DNA from: Candidatus Lutacidiplasma silvani
GTDB taxonomy: Archaea; Thermoplasmatota; Thermoplasmata; Lutacidiplasmatales; UBA184
Direction: 5' to 3'
Assembly: GCA_022750295.1 (NCBI GenBank)
Contig: JAKIVZ010000010.1
Coordinates: 20,348 to 84,347, forward strand
Length of the DNA: 64,000 bases
Positions 39,715 through 47,307 of the stretch are shown piece by piece (positions within the stretch are counted from its first letter, which is position 1; each line of letters opens with the position of its first letter). The notes beneath the pieces were generated by a model. The model searched no databases and was not told the DNA's origin. It was given only the letters and a program-made list of their open reading frames with translations. Both the position numbers and the translations under genes were made by a program.

Positions 39715-41118
39715 CTACCTCGGCCCGGTCGAGGGGGACGATTCCGCGACGTACGCGCTGACGAGCCCGACGGCCCGCTCGCACATCGTCTTCGCGCGGT
39801 CGGCATCGCGGCTCTCCGCGTAGACGCGGCAGATCGGCTCGGTCCCCGACGGCCGCACGAGGATCCAGCCGTCGGGGTAGAACGCCTTCACGCCGTCGAT
39901 CGTCACCATCCGCTCCGAGTCCGCGCCGAGGGTGGTGCGGACCCGCTCCAGGACGGCCGCCTTCGACGCAGCCGGAAGCGGGACGTTTCGCTTGACGACG
40001 TGGAACTTCGGGAGGTCCGAGAGGAGTCCGCCCAGCGACTTTCCGGTCTCCGCCAGGAGGTCGAGCATCATGGCCGAACTCATCGGGCCGTCCCGGGCGT
40101 CCTGGTGTTCGGGCCAGTAGTAGCCCCCGTTCTCCTCGCCACCGAACACCGCATGCTCCTCGAGAATGCCGCGCGCGACCGGGAGCGAACCCGAGCGCGT
40201 GATGACGAGCTTGCCACCCGCGACCCGGACCGCCTCCTCGACGCAACGGGTCGAGGTGACGCTGGTCACGACGGTCCCGCCGCCCTTGCGGCGCAAGACC
40301 TCCCGGGCGAACAGCCCGAGGGACTCCTCGCCGGGGATGTACCGGCCCGTCTCGTCGACGAACGCGATCCGGTCCGAGTCGCCGTCGTGGGCGATCCCGA
40401 GGTCGGCCCCGACCGCAACCACCGTCTTCCGGAGGTCGGCGAGGTTCGCTTCGGTCGGTTCCGACGGGTGCCCGGGGAAGTGACCGTCGGGGTTCGCATT
40501 CAGCGTCGTGAGGCGGCAGCCGAGCGACCGGAGGAGCTGCGGGCTCGTGGCCGCGCTGGTGCCGTTCCCGCAGTCGAGAACGACCCGGAGCTTCCGGGCC
40601 GCGATCCGGGGCCGGTCAACGCGCGAGACGATGGACTGCAGGTACCGCGCGACCCCGTTGGTGTCGGGCCGGATCGGTGCGGCCTTTTCCCAGACGGGGA
40701 CCGCGTGCTTGCGGAAGTGGACGTTCCGCTCGATCGCGTGCTCCTCCTCCGGCGTGATCTCGAGCCCTTCCGGGCCACAGAACTTGATCCCGTTGAAGTC
40801 GGTCGGGTTGTGCGAGGCGGTGACCATCAGTCCGAGGCGCGCCTTCAGCGCCAGGACGTTGTACTGCAGGCAGGGGGTCGGCATGGCGCCGAGCTCGACG
40901 ACCTCGACCGCATCCATCGAGAGGACCCCGGCGAGGATGCGGGCGATCCCCGGACTCGTCGTCCGGAAATCCTGGGCGATCAAGACCGGTCCTTCCCCTC
41001 CGAGGATCTCGGCGGTCGCCGCCGCGACCTCGGCGATGAACACCGGCGAGAAGTCGGCGTTGACGACGCGACGAATCCCGTCGGTCCCGAAGAGTCGGGG
41101 CACGGCGGGTTCGGTCAT
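39715..41118 (-). CDS. glmM: Phosphoglucosamine/phosphohexose mutase
   Basis: 467 residues, four-domain alpha-D-phosphohexomutase. LFGTDGIRR is at 9-17, the phosphoserine loop TASHNP (Ser102), the metal loop DGDSDR near 245, GGEENGG and the C-terminal RPSGTEPICRVY. Archaeal members interconvert glucosamine or mannose phosphates for nucleotide-sugar supply. It heads the three-gene operon with the flippase and GT4. ATG 41118 is leaderless (box at 41143-41149). Its TAG stop is in the same frame as the flippase. Confidence 0.9.
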   Translation of the reverse strand: MTEPAVPRLFGTDGIRRVVNADFSPVFIAEVAAATAEILGGEGPVLIAQDFRTTSPGIARILAGVLSMDAVEVVELGAMPTPCLQYNVLALKARLGLMVTASHNPTDFNGIKFCGPEGLEITPEEEHAIERNVHFRKHAVPVWEKAAPIRPDTNGVARYLQSIVSRVDRPRIAARKLRVVLDCGNGTSAATSPQLLRSLGCRLTTLNANPDGHFPGHPSEPTEANLADLRKTVVAVGADLGIAHDGDSDRIAFVDETGRYIPGEESLGLFAREVLRRKGGGTVVTSVTSTRCVEEAVRVAGGKLVITRSGSLPVARGILEEHAVFGGEENGGYYWPEHQDARDGPMSSAMMLDLLAETGKSLGGLLSDLPKFHVVKRNVPLPAASKAAVLERVRTTLGADSERMVTIDGVKAFYPDGWILVRPSGTEPICRVYAESRDADRAKTMCERAVGLVSAYVAESSPSTGPR

Positions 41119-41142
41119 GGGCTCGCCGGGTACCGGGGTGTC

Positions 41143-41149
41143 TAATAAC
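41143..41149 (-). promoter_or_regulatory. TATA-like box for the glmM operon
   Basis: GTTATTA on the minus strand, centred 28 nt before ATG 41118. Confidence 0.55.
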
Positions 41150-41224
41150 CTTACGGCGCGGCGCTCCCCGCCGTCTCACTCCCCGGCGGAGCGTCGGAGC
41201 CGGGCCGCGTCGCCCCGGTTCGAC

Positions 41225-42574
41225 CTACGCCGAGCTGTCGGCGGGGACCAGCATCGTGGCCCGTTGGCTCTCGTCGATCTGGCGGTAGACCTTGAGCGAG
41301 TCGGCGTTCGCGGTCAAGAGCGCGAGCTCCTTCTGGCCCATCGACGAGTGGAACGACGACGTGAGGATCGCCAGCGACCGGAACCGGCTGCTCGCCCCGG
41401 GTTCGAGTCGGTAGCCGCCCGACCGGTTGAGGTCCGTCGGGAGGGCGAACGGGTCCTCGCCGAGGGGGACGTAGACGAGCCGCCGGGTGTTCGGCAATCC
41501 GACCACGGCCACCGACATCGGGTCGGAGCCGGGGGCGTCGGACGGGAGCGAAACGACGATCGGAACCCGACCGTCCCGGCTGACCGCCGCATCGAGAGGG
41601 AGGGGGCTCGGGGGTCCGACGACCGACTGCTTCACCGGGTCGTAGGGGATGACCGTCACTTTGGAGCCGATCTTTCCCGCCTTCAGGCGGGTGGCGAGGC
41701 TGTTCGCCTCGGCCAGGCGGCCGATCGGGCTGAAGACGACGAGGTCGTGGGCGTCCGTCGCGAGGCAGATCGCCTGCAGGTCCCGGAGCGGTTGCTGGAA
41801 CGGCAGGTCCCGAGGCTTCCGGAGCGGGTCGGCCCGGATTCGGGCAGCGCCGGAGTGGCGCACGATTCCGAGGAAGATGCGGGCGCCGTCGCGGACCGCG
41901 TGGAGCTTCGCCACCCCAATCCGGTTCCGATAGGAGATCGGGATCTGCGAAACCCGGAGCCCGGAGCGGAACGACTTGAGGAACACTTCGGACTCGATCT
42001 CGAACCCGGTCGACTCGAGGGCGAGCCCCGGAACGACGTCGGTCCGGACCCCCCAGAGTCCGCTGCAGATGTCGAGGATCGGCGAGTGGCTCAGCTGGGC
42101 CGCGAGGTAGTTGAGGAGCCCGTCCCCGACGCGGTGCACCGCAGCCCGGACGACGCCGAGCGGGTTGAACTCCGGTCGGCGGACCCCGATGACAAGGTCG
42201 GATCCGGCTTCCAGAAGCGAGAGGACGGAGGCGATCCCCGCGCCCGGGTACGTGTAATCGGCGTCGATGAGGACCGCGTAGCGCATCCCGTGGGTCCGGG
42301 CCCATTCAAGACCTTCGCGGGTCGCGCCGCCCTTCCCCTTCGTCGTCTGCATGACGACGGTCGCGCCGTACCTGTTCGCGACCTCCACCGTGCGGTCGGT
42401 CGAGTGGCCATCGAGGACGAGGAACGTCGGGGCGAATCCGGCCGCCACGAGGTGCCCGACGGGAATGTCGTCGAGCGTGCGGGCGAGGCCCTCTTCTTCG
42501 TTCAGCGTCGGCAGGACGATGGCGACGGGCACCGGGCCGTTGCCCGATGCGGGGGAGGAGGTTTCGTCGGTCAT
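41225..42574 (-). CDS. GT2 glycosyltransferase (DPM1/DPG synthase-like) with a novel C-terminal domain
   Basis: 449 residues. The N-terminal about 240 residues are a GT-A domain: VAIVLPTLNEEEGLARTL, VLDGHSTDRTVEVA, TTKGKGGATREGLEWA and the metal motif DADYTYPG, as in dolichyl-phosphate mannose or glucose synthases. There are no membrane helices at the end; instead about 200 residues of unrecognised alpha/beta sequence follow (DLVVFSPIGRLAEANSLATR..., ending DESQRATMLVPADSSA). It probably makes a lipid-linked sugar. ATG 42574 overlaps the preceding small ORF by ATGA. Confidence 0.83.
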   Translation of the reverse strand: MTDETSSPASGNGPVPVAIVLPTLNEEEGLARTLDDIPVGHLVAAGFAPTFLVLDGHSTDRTVEVANRYGATVVMQTTKGKGGATREGLEWARTHGMRYAVLIDADYTYPGAGIASVLSLLEAGSDLVIGVRRPEFNPLGVVRAAVHRVGDGLLNYLAAQLSHSPILDICSGLWGVRTDVVPGLALESTGFEIESEVFLKSFRSGLRVSQIPISYRNRIGVAKLHAVRDGARIFLGIVRHSGAARIRADPLRKPRDLPFQQPLRDLQAICLATDAHDLVVFSPIGRLAEANSLATRLKAGKIGSKVTVIPYDPVKQSVVGPPSPLPLDAAVSRDGRVPIVVSLPSDAPGSDPMSVAVVGLPNTRRLVYVPLGEDPFALPTDLNRSGGYRLEPGASSRFRSLAILTSSFHSSMGQKELALLTANADSLKVYRQIDESQRATMLVPADSSA

Positions 42575-42783
42575 CGTGAGTTGGTTCTCCGGCGTCCCGC
42601 CGCGTCGGTCCGACTGACCTTCCGCGAAGGTCCGGTCGCCCGATCGACGGTCCGTTTGAGCAAGCGGCCGACGGAGGTCCCCCTCTTAAGGCCTTTTTCA
42701 TCGCTCCGAATTTGCGTGACTATGTGAGACACACGCATACACATTGGCCGATTCGGCGCCGACCCGATCGAACTGCGACGCAT
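42571..42783 (-). CDS. Small basic ORF overlapping the GT2 start (uncertain)
   Basis: 70 residues, very basic (many Arg and Lys), no recognised domain. ATG 42783 lies 25 nt from the minus-strand reading of the box at 42804-42812, as expected for a leaderless gene. The stop overlaps the GT2 ATG (ATGA). A second box-like CCTTAAG at 42686-42692 inside it could instead serve GT2 with a leader. It could be a true small protein, a leader ORF or chance. Confidence 0.35.
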   Translation of the reverse strand: MRRSSIGSAPNRPMCMRVSHIVTQIRSDEKGLKRGTSVGRLLKRTVDRATGPSRKVSRTDAAGRRRTNSR

Positions 42784-42803
42784 CCATCCTCCGTTCGGTC
42801 AAG

Positions 42804-42812
42804 CTTTTATCC
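42804..42812. promoter_or_regulatory. Shared TATA-like box for divergent genes
   Basis: CTTTTATCC read on the plus strand is 27 nt before ATG 42835. The same bases on the minus strand (GGATAAAAG) are 25 nt before ATG 42783. One symmetric AT patch may therefore serve both directions. Confidence 0.45.
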
Positions 42813-42834
42813 ATGGGTCGGCCGCGGCGGCCCG

Positions 42835-44232
42835 ATGACAACCACTCCGGAACGGGTCCTCGTTCTTGGACTTGACTCCGTCCCGCCCGAACTTCTGTTC
42901 GACCGATTCCGGCCGATGATGCCGAACCTCGAACGGCTTCTCGCTCGGTGTCAGTGGGGGACGCTCAAGGCGTGCGACCCGCCGATCACGGTACCGTCCT
43001 GGGCGGTGATGTTCACCGGAATGGACCCGGGGACGCTCGGGATCTACGGATTCCGGCATCGCCGCCCCCGGACGTACTGGGACACGTACTCGCCGAGCCC
43101 GCAGATGCTGCCCCATCCGCCGGTCTGGGAGGTGCTGACGCGCCTCGGCAAGCGATGCGCGGTGATCGGGATGCCGCCCGGATACCCGGCCCCGAAGATC
43201 AACGGGGTGTACATCTCGGATTTCCTGACCCCGGAGAAGGCGAAGGATTGGGTGCATCCGGCTTCTCTCGCTCCCGAGGTCTTAGCCGTGGCCGGGGGTT
43301 ATGAATTTGACGTAACATTCCGAGCCGACGACCGCGACCGGATCGGGGCGGAGCTGTTCGCGATGACCCGCAAGCGCTGGGCGGTGGCGCGGCACTTCTG
43401 GCAGAAGGAACCGTGGGATTTCTTCGCGCTCCACGAGATCGGACCGGACCGGCTCCACCACACGTTCTGGAAGTACTTCGACACCGCCCACCCCCGGTAC
43501 GAGAACCACCCGGTGTTCGCGAAGCTCGTCGACGACTATTACCGGCTCCTCGATGAGGAGATCGGGAAGCTGCTTGCCATGGTCCCCGATGACGTCACGA
43601 TCATGGTCCTCTCGGACCACGGGAGCCAGGGGATGGACGGCTGCTTCTGCATCAACGAGTGGCTGATCTCGAAGGGGTACCTCACGCTGAAGACCCCTCC
43701 GACGAAGCGGGGGACAGCGATCGAGAAGTACCCCATCGATTGGTCGAAGACGGTCGCGTGGGGCGCGGGCGGATACTACGCCCGGATCTTCTTCAACGTC
43801 AAGGGCCGCGAGCCGGAGGGGATCGTCCCGGCCGCCGAGATCCCCACGCTCACCGAGAAGCTCGGACGGGAGCTCGCGGAGGTGCGCCGGCCCGACGGCC
43901 AACCACTGAAGCCCGATGTCAAGATCCCCAGCAAGACCTACCGGCAGGTACGGGGGGACGCTCCGGACCTGATGATCTACTTCGGGGACCTCCGCTGGAG
44001 GTCGGCCGGGACGATCGGCTACGGCGGCCTCTTCCTCGAAGAGAACGACACCGGACCCGACGATTCGGTCCATTCGTTCGATGGCGTCTTCGCGGTCCGA
44101 ACTCCCGGCGCGACCGCCGCCCGGCATCTCGAGCCCAAGGTCGGAATCGATATCGGGCCCACGATCCTCAAGCGCATGGGGGTCGAGCCCGCGGCGAACG
44201 TCCAGGGCAAACCAATCCCCGAGCTCCTCTAA
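42835..44232 (+). CDS. AlkP-superfamily type I phosphodiesterase/nucleotide pyrophosphatase-like protein
   Basis: 465 residues. The metal-binding opening is LVLGLDSVPPE, the nucleophile region ITVPSWAVMFTG (Thr52), then HEIGPDRLHHTFWKYFD and LSDHGSQGMDG. These are all ligands of the two-metal site of the NPP branch. No signal peptide, so cytoplasmic or attached to the inner face. Such proteins are common in surface-polysaccharide loci of archaea and bacteria, where they hydrolyse or transfer phosphoryl groups; the substrate is unknown. Leaderless ATG 42835. A close paralogue follows after about 50 nt. Confidence 0.87.
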   Translation: MTTTPERVLVLGLDSVPPELLFDRFRPMMPNLERLLARCQWGTLKACDPPITVPSWAVMFTGMDPGTLGIYGFRHRRPRTYWDTYSPSPQMLPHPPVWEVLTRLGKRCAVIGMPPGYPAPKINGVYISDFLTPEKAKDWVHPASLAPEVLAVAGGYEFDVTFRADDRDRIGAELFAMTRKRWAVARHFWQKEPWDFFALHEIGPDRLHHTFWKYFDTAHPRYENHPVFAKLVDDYYRLLDEEIGKLLAMVPDDVTIMVLSDHGSQGMDGCFCINEWLISKGYLTLKTPPTKRGTAIEKYPIDWSKTVAWGAGGYYARIFFNVKGREPEGIVPAAEIPTLTEKLGRELAEVRRPDGQPLKPDVKIPSKTYRQVRGDAPDLMIYFGDLRWRSAGTIGYGGLFLEENDTGPDDSVHSFDGVFAVRTPGATAARHLEPKVGIDIGPTILKRMGVEPAANVQGKPIPELL

Positions 44233-44282
44233 GGACCAGCGTCGTACCCCCGTCGAGGCAAGCAGGAGCGAATCGGAACTCC

Positions 44283-45710
44283 GTGGTGGCGGCGCCGGGT
44301 GGGGGCCCTCGTCGGCCCCTTGTCGTGATCGGGCTCGACTCGGCGACGCCCGAGCATCTGTTCGGCCAGTGCCTTCCGCGGATGCCGAACGTCCAGCGGC
44401 TCCTCGCGAAGGGGGTCCACTCGGTCCTCCGAAGCACCGAGCCACCGATTTCGATCCCGTCGTGGCCCGTCATGCTCACGGGGGTCGACCCCGGCACCCT
44501 CGGGCTCTACGGATTCCGGCACCGGAAGGACTTCTCGTACACCGAGACGTACGGTCCGACCTCGAAGCTGCCGGTCCCGTCGGTCTGGGAGTTGTTCTCC
44601 GAGGCCGGCCTGCGGGTCTGCGCCATCGGGATGCCGCCCGGGTACCCCCCGCTCCCCCTCAACGGCCTCTCGATCTCGGATTTCCTGACCCCCGCGGGCG
44701 CGAAGGACTGGACCCATCCGGCGTCCCTTGCGACCGAGCTCGAGGCGAAGTACGGCCGGTACCGATTCGACGTGACGTTCCGCGCGTCCGAGCGCCGCCA
44801 GCTCTACCGGGACATCGTTCAGATGACCCAGCAGCGATGGGCGATCGCGGAAGAGCTCTACCAGCGGGAACGCTGGGACGTTTTCGCGATCCACGAGATC
44901 GGCGTCGACCGCCTCCACCACGCCTATACGAAGTACTTCGACCCGGCCCACGCGGCGTTCGTCCCGGGCAACCCGTTCGAGCACGTCGTCGAGGACTACT
45001 ACGCGATCGTCGACGAATGCATCGGACGTCTCCTCGCCAACGTCCCGGACGACGCGGTCGTGGTGGTCGCCTCCGACCACGGGAGCATGCCGATGTCCGG
45101 ATGCTTCTGCATCAACTCCTGGCTCGTCGAGCACGGGTACCTGAAGCTCCGTTCCGCCCCGACCGGGCCGACGCCGTTCGAGAAATGCGACGTGGATTGG
45201 GCGAACACGACCGTCTGGGGCGCCGGGGGGTACTACGCCCGGCTGTTCTTCAATATCCGCGGCCGCGACCCCGAGGGGTGTGTGGACCGGGCGGACCTGC
45301 CCGCGGTCCGCGAACGGCTCGTTCGGGAGCTCTCGGAGTTGAGGGGACCCGACGGGGCCTCGATGCCGGTCCGATTCCTCGACCCGGTCACCGCGTATGT
45401 GCAGGTCACGGGGGACCCTCCCGACCTGATGGCGTACTTCGGGGAGCTCAAGTGGCGCTCGGCCGGCTCGGTCGGCCACCCCGGCCTCTACCTGGCCGAG
45501 AACGACACCGGTCCGGACGACGCGGTCCACTCGTACAACGGCGTTTTCGCCCTCTACGACCCGCGCGCCGACCGCGGGACCTCGCTCGAGCCCCAGGCGA
45601 TCCGTGACGTTGCGCCGACGCTCCTCGCCCTCGCCGGCCTTCCCATCCCCTCGCACGTCCAGGGTCGGACGATCGTGGCCGACGTCCCCGCGCTCCGGTC
45701 GACGAAGTAA
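44283..45710 (+). CDS. AlkP-superfamily phosphodiesterase-like paralogue
   Basis: 475 residues, collinear with the upstream gene: VVIGLDSATPE, ISIPSWPVMLTG with Ser57 in place of Thr, HEIGVDRLHHAYTKYFDP and ASDHGSMPMSGCFCINSWL. The similarity over the whole length shows a tandem duplication. The Thr to Ser change at the nucleophile suggests a shifted substrate or rate. Start GTG 44283 (a second GTG follows at once). It shares the transcript from the 42804 box. Confidence 0.87.
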   Translation: MVAAPGGGPRRPLVVIGLDSATPEHLFGQCLPRMPNVQRLLAKGVHSVLRSTEPPISIPSWPVMLTGVDPGTLGLYGFRHRKDFSYTETYGPTSKLPVPSVWELFSEAGLRVCAIGMPPGYPPLPLNGLSISDFLTPAGAKDWTHPASLATELEAKYGRYRFDVTFRASERRQLYRDIVQMTQQRWAIAEELYQRERWDVFAIHEIGVDRLHHAYTKYFDPAHAAFVPGNPFEHVVEDYYAIVDECIGRLLANVPDDAVVVVASDHGSMPMSGCFCINSWLVEHGYLKLRSAPTGPTPFEKCDVDWANTTVWGAGGYYARLFFNIRGRDPEGCVDRADLPAVRERLVRELSELRGPDGASMPVRFLDPVTAYVQVTGDPPDLMAYFGELKWRSAGSVGHPGLYLAENDTGPDDAVHSYNGVFALYDPRADRGTSLEPQAIRDVAPTLLALAGLPIPSHVQGRTIVADVPALRSTK

Positions 45711-45747
45711 CGCCGCCCGGACGGCCGCCGGATCCCGGCGCACCGGC

Positions 45748-47307
45748 TCAGTCGTAACCCCACGACTTCATCCGCACGTCGTCGAGCGAGTCGCGCTCGA
45801 GCTCGCGCCCGTCTCCCGCGTAGCGGGTCACGTCGTCCTTCCCGAAGATCCCAAACACGGCGTGCTTCGCTTCGATGGCCGCGTGCGCTCCGAGAGGTTC
45901 GGGGAGCGTCGGCGACCCCTGGTCCCCCTCGGGCCAGTGCCGGACCTCGCCCGTCCCGAGGTCGAGCGTCCACTTCTCCGGACCCCGGAACGCGGCGATC
46001 TGCCGCCGGTTCCACGGCGCGTCGGTCCGGATCCCGAGGAGCGAGCGGTTCGGGTCCGACGCCGGTCCTCCCTCGGCGAGGATGAACGTCCGGTCCGGAG
46101 GGGAGATCGGGAACGGGATTGACGGCCGCCCCTCGGCGTCGAACGCCGGGCGGCCGAGCGCGGCCGACTTCATCCAGGACGGGATGTCGCAGAGCGTCAC
46201 CCACCGGTCGACCCGCTTCGGCGCCTCGGCGTCCGGAGGACCGATCGCCCACAGCGGGACTCGGAGCACCGAGTCGGTCGCCCCGCACCCGTGGTAGACG
46301 TTCGACCCCTCCCCGAACGACTGCCCGTGGTCGCTCGTCACGAAGATCCACGTTCGGTCGAGCTCGCCGGCCGAAGCGAGCGCGGCCACGAGCCTCCCCA
46401 CCTTCCGGTCGGCCTCGGTGATCGCGTGCTGGTACGCGGCCCGCACCCGGTTCCACGGCATCCGCTCGAGCATCCCCGGGACCGCGAGGAGGTAGAACCG
46501 GGGGATCTGGGCGTAGGCGCGGCCGGTGAACCGGTCGAGAAAGCTCCCCGCGAGCTCGGGGTACGGTTCGTGGGCGTCGACGAAGTTGAAGAACGCGTGG
46601 AACGGCCGGTCGCTCGGGCGCGTCGCGAGCCACTTCGACCAGTCGTCGAGGAGGTACTCCCCGCAGACGTCGCGCTTGTACGCCGCCTCCGCGGCGAAGT
46701 TGAGCGTCGTGAACGGGAGCGCGAGCGGCGGGACCCCTTCGAGGAGCCGTCGGAACGAATCGGAGTAGAAGAACTTCGCGTGCCCGAGCGTCCGGTTGAC
46801 CGACGTTCGTTGCTCGTCCGAGGTCCCGATCCGTCGGCTGAAGAGGTCGTCGTACCCCGCCTCAAGGCCGTAGCCTCCGGTCAGGTGGGCCTCCTCCGTG
46901 AACATCCCGGTCGAGTACCCCCGCTTGCGGAGCCACATCGCGATCGTCTCCATCGGGGGGTCGCCCCGAACGAAGGTGCGACGCCGGTGGACCCACGGGT
47001 AGGTCCCGGTCATGATCGACATGTGGGACGGGACGGTCCAATTCCCCGGCGCGACCGCCCGGGTGAAGACGGTGGCGCCCCGCGCCGCGAGTCGGTCGAG
47101 CTCCGGGGTGGGCGCGCCCTCCGGGGCCCCGAGCGACGCGATGCTCGCCGCGCGGACGCAGTCGAGAACGACCGTGACGAGGTTCGGGGGTCGCCCGCGA
47201 CCCTCCGAATTCGCTGCGACCGTCGCTCGACCGCCCCCTCGAGGGACGATGCGGGCCGCGGGCGATAAGCGAATCGGGCGGTAGGGGGACCGACCGGTCT
47301 TAGTCAA
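45748..47307 (-). CDS. Sulfatase-fold protein with Thr at the nucleophile position
   Basis: 519 residues from TTG 47307. Metal motifs are NLVTVVLDCVRA and TSDHGQSFGEG. Where arylsulfatases have C-x-P-S-R, this has TVPSH (Thr91), so no formylglycine can form. It is more likely a phosphodiesterase or phosphotransferase (phosphoglycerol- or ethanolamine-type) than a sulfatase. It ends SWGYD, the usual family end. The TTG overlaps the stop of the big repeat protein; a CTTATC at about 47267 lies inside the first 20 codons, and no ATG/GTG/TTG follows it before the domain. No signal peptide. Confidence 0.8.
   Translation of the reverse strand: MTKTGRSPYRPIRLSPAARIVPRGGGRATVAANSEGRGRPPNLVTVVLDCVRAASIASLGAPEGAPTPELDRLAARGATVFTRAVAPGNWTVPSHMSIMTGTYPWVHRRRTFVRGDPPMETIAMWLRKRGYSTGMFTEEAHLTGGYGLEAGYDDLFSRRIGTSDEQRTSVNRTLGHAKFFYSDSFRRLLEGVPPLALPFTTLNFAAEAAYKRDVCGEYLLDDWSKWLATRPSDRPFHAFFNFVDAHEPYPELAGSFLDRFTGRAYAQIPRFYLLAVPGMLERMPWNRVRAAYQHAITEADRKVGRLVAALASAGELDRTWIFVTSDHGQSFGEGSNVYHGCGATDSVLRVPLWAIGPPDAEAPKRVDRWVTLCDIPSWMKSAALGRPAFDAEGRPSIPFPISPPDRTFILAEGGPASDPNRSLLGIRTDAPWNRRQIAAFRGPEKWTLDLGTGEVRHWPEGDQGSPTLPEPLGAHAAIEAKHAVFGIFGKDDVTRYAGDGRELERDSLDDVRMKSWGYD

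Noticed and set aside
39715..39717. TAG as pyrrolysine, giving a mutase-flippase fusion
   Set aside because: TAG is used as an ordinary stop elsewhere here (for example aroDE and the M20 peptidase), and the operon makes sense with two proteins. Kept only as an alternative.
45748..47307. Annotation as a true arylsulfatase
   Set aside because: The position of the modified Cys/Ser is Thr, so formylglycine cannot form.
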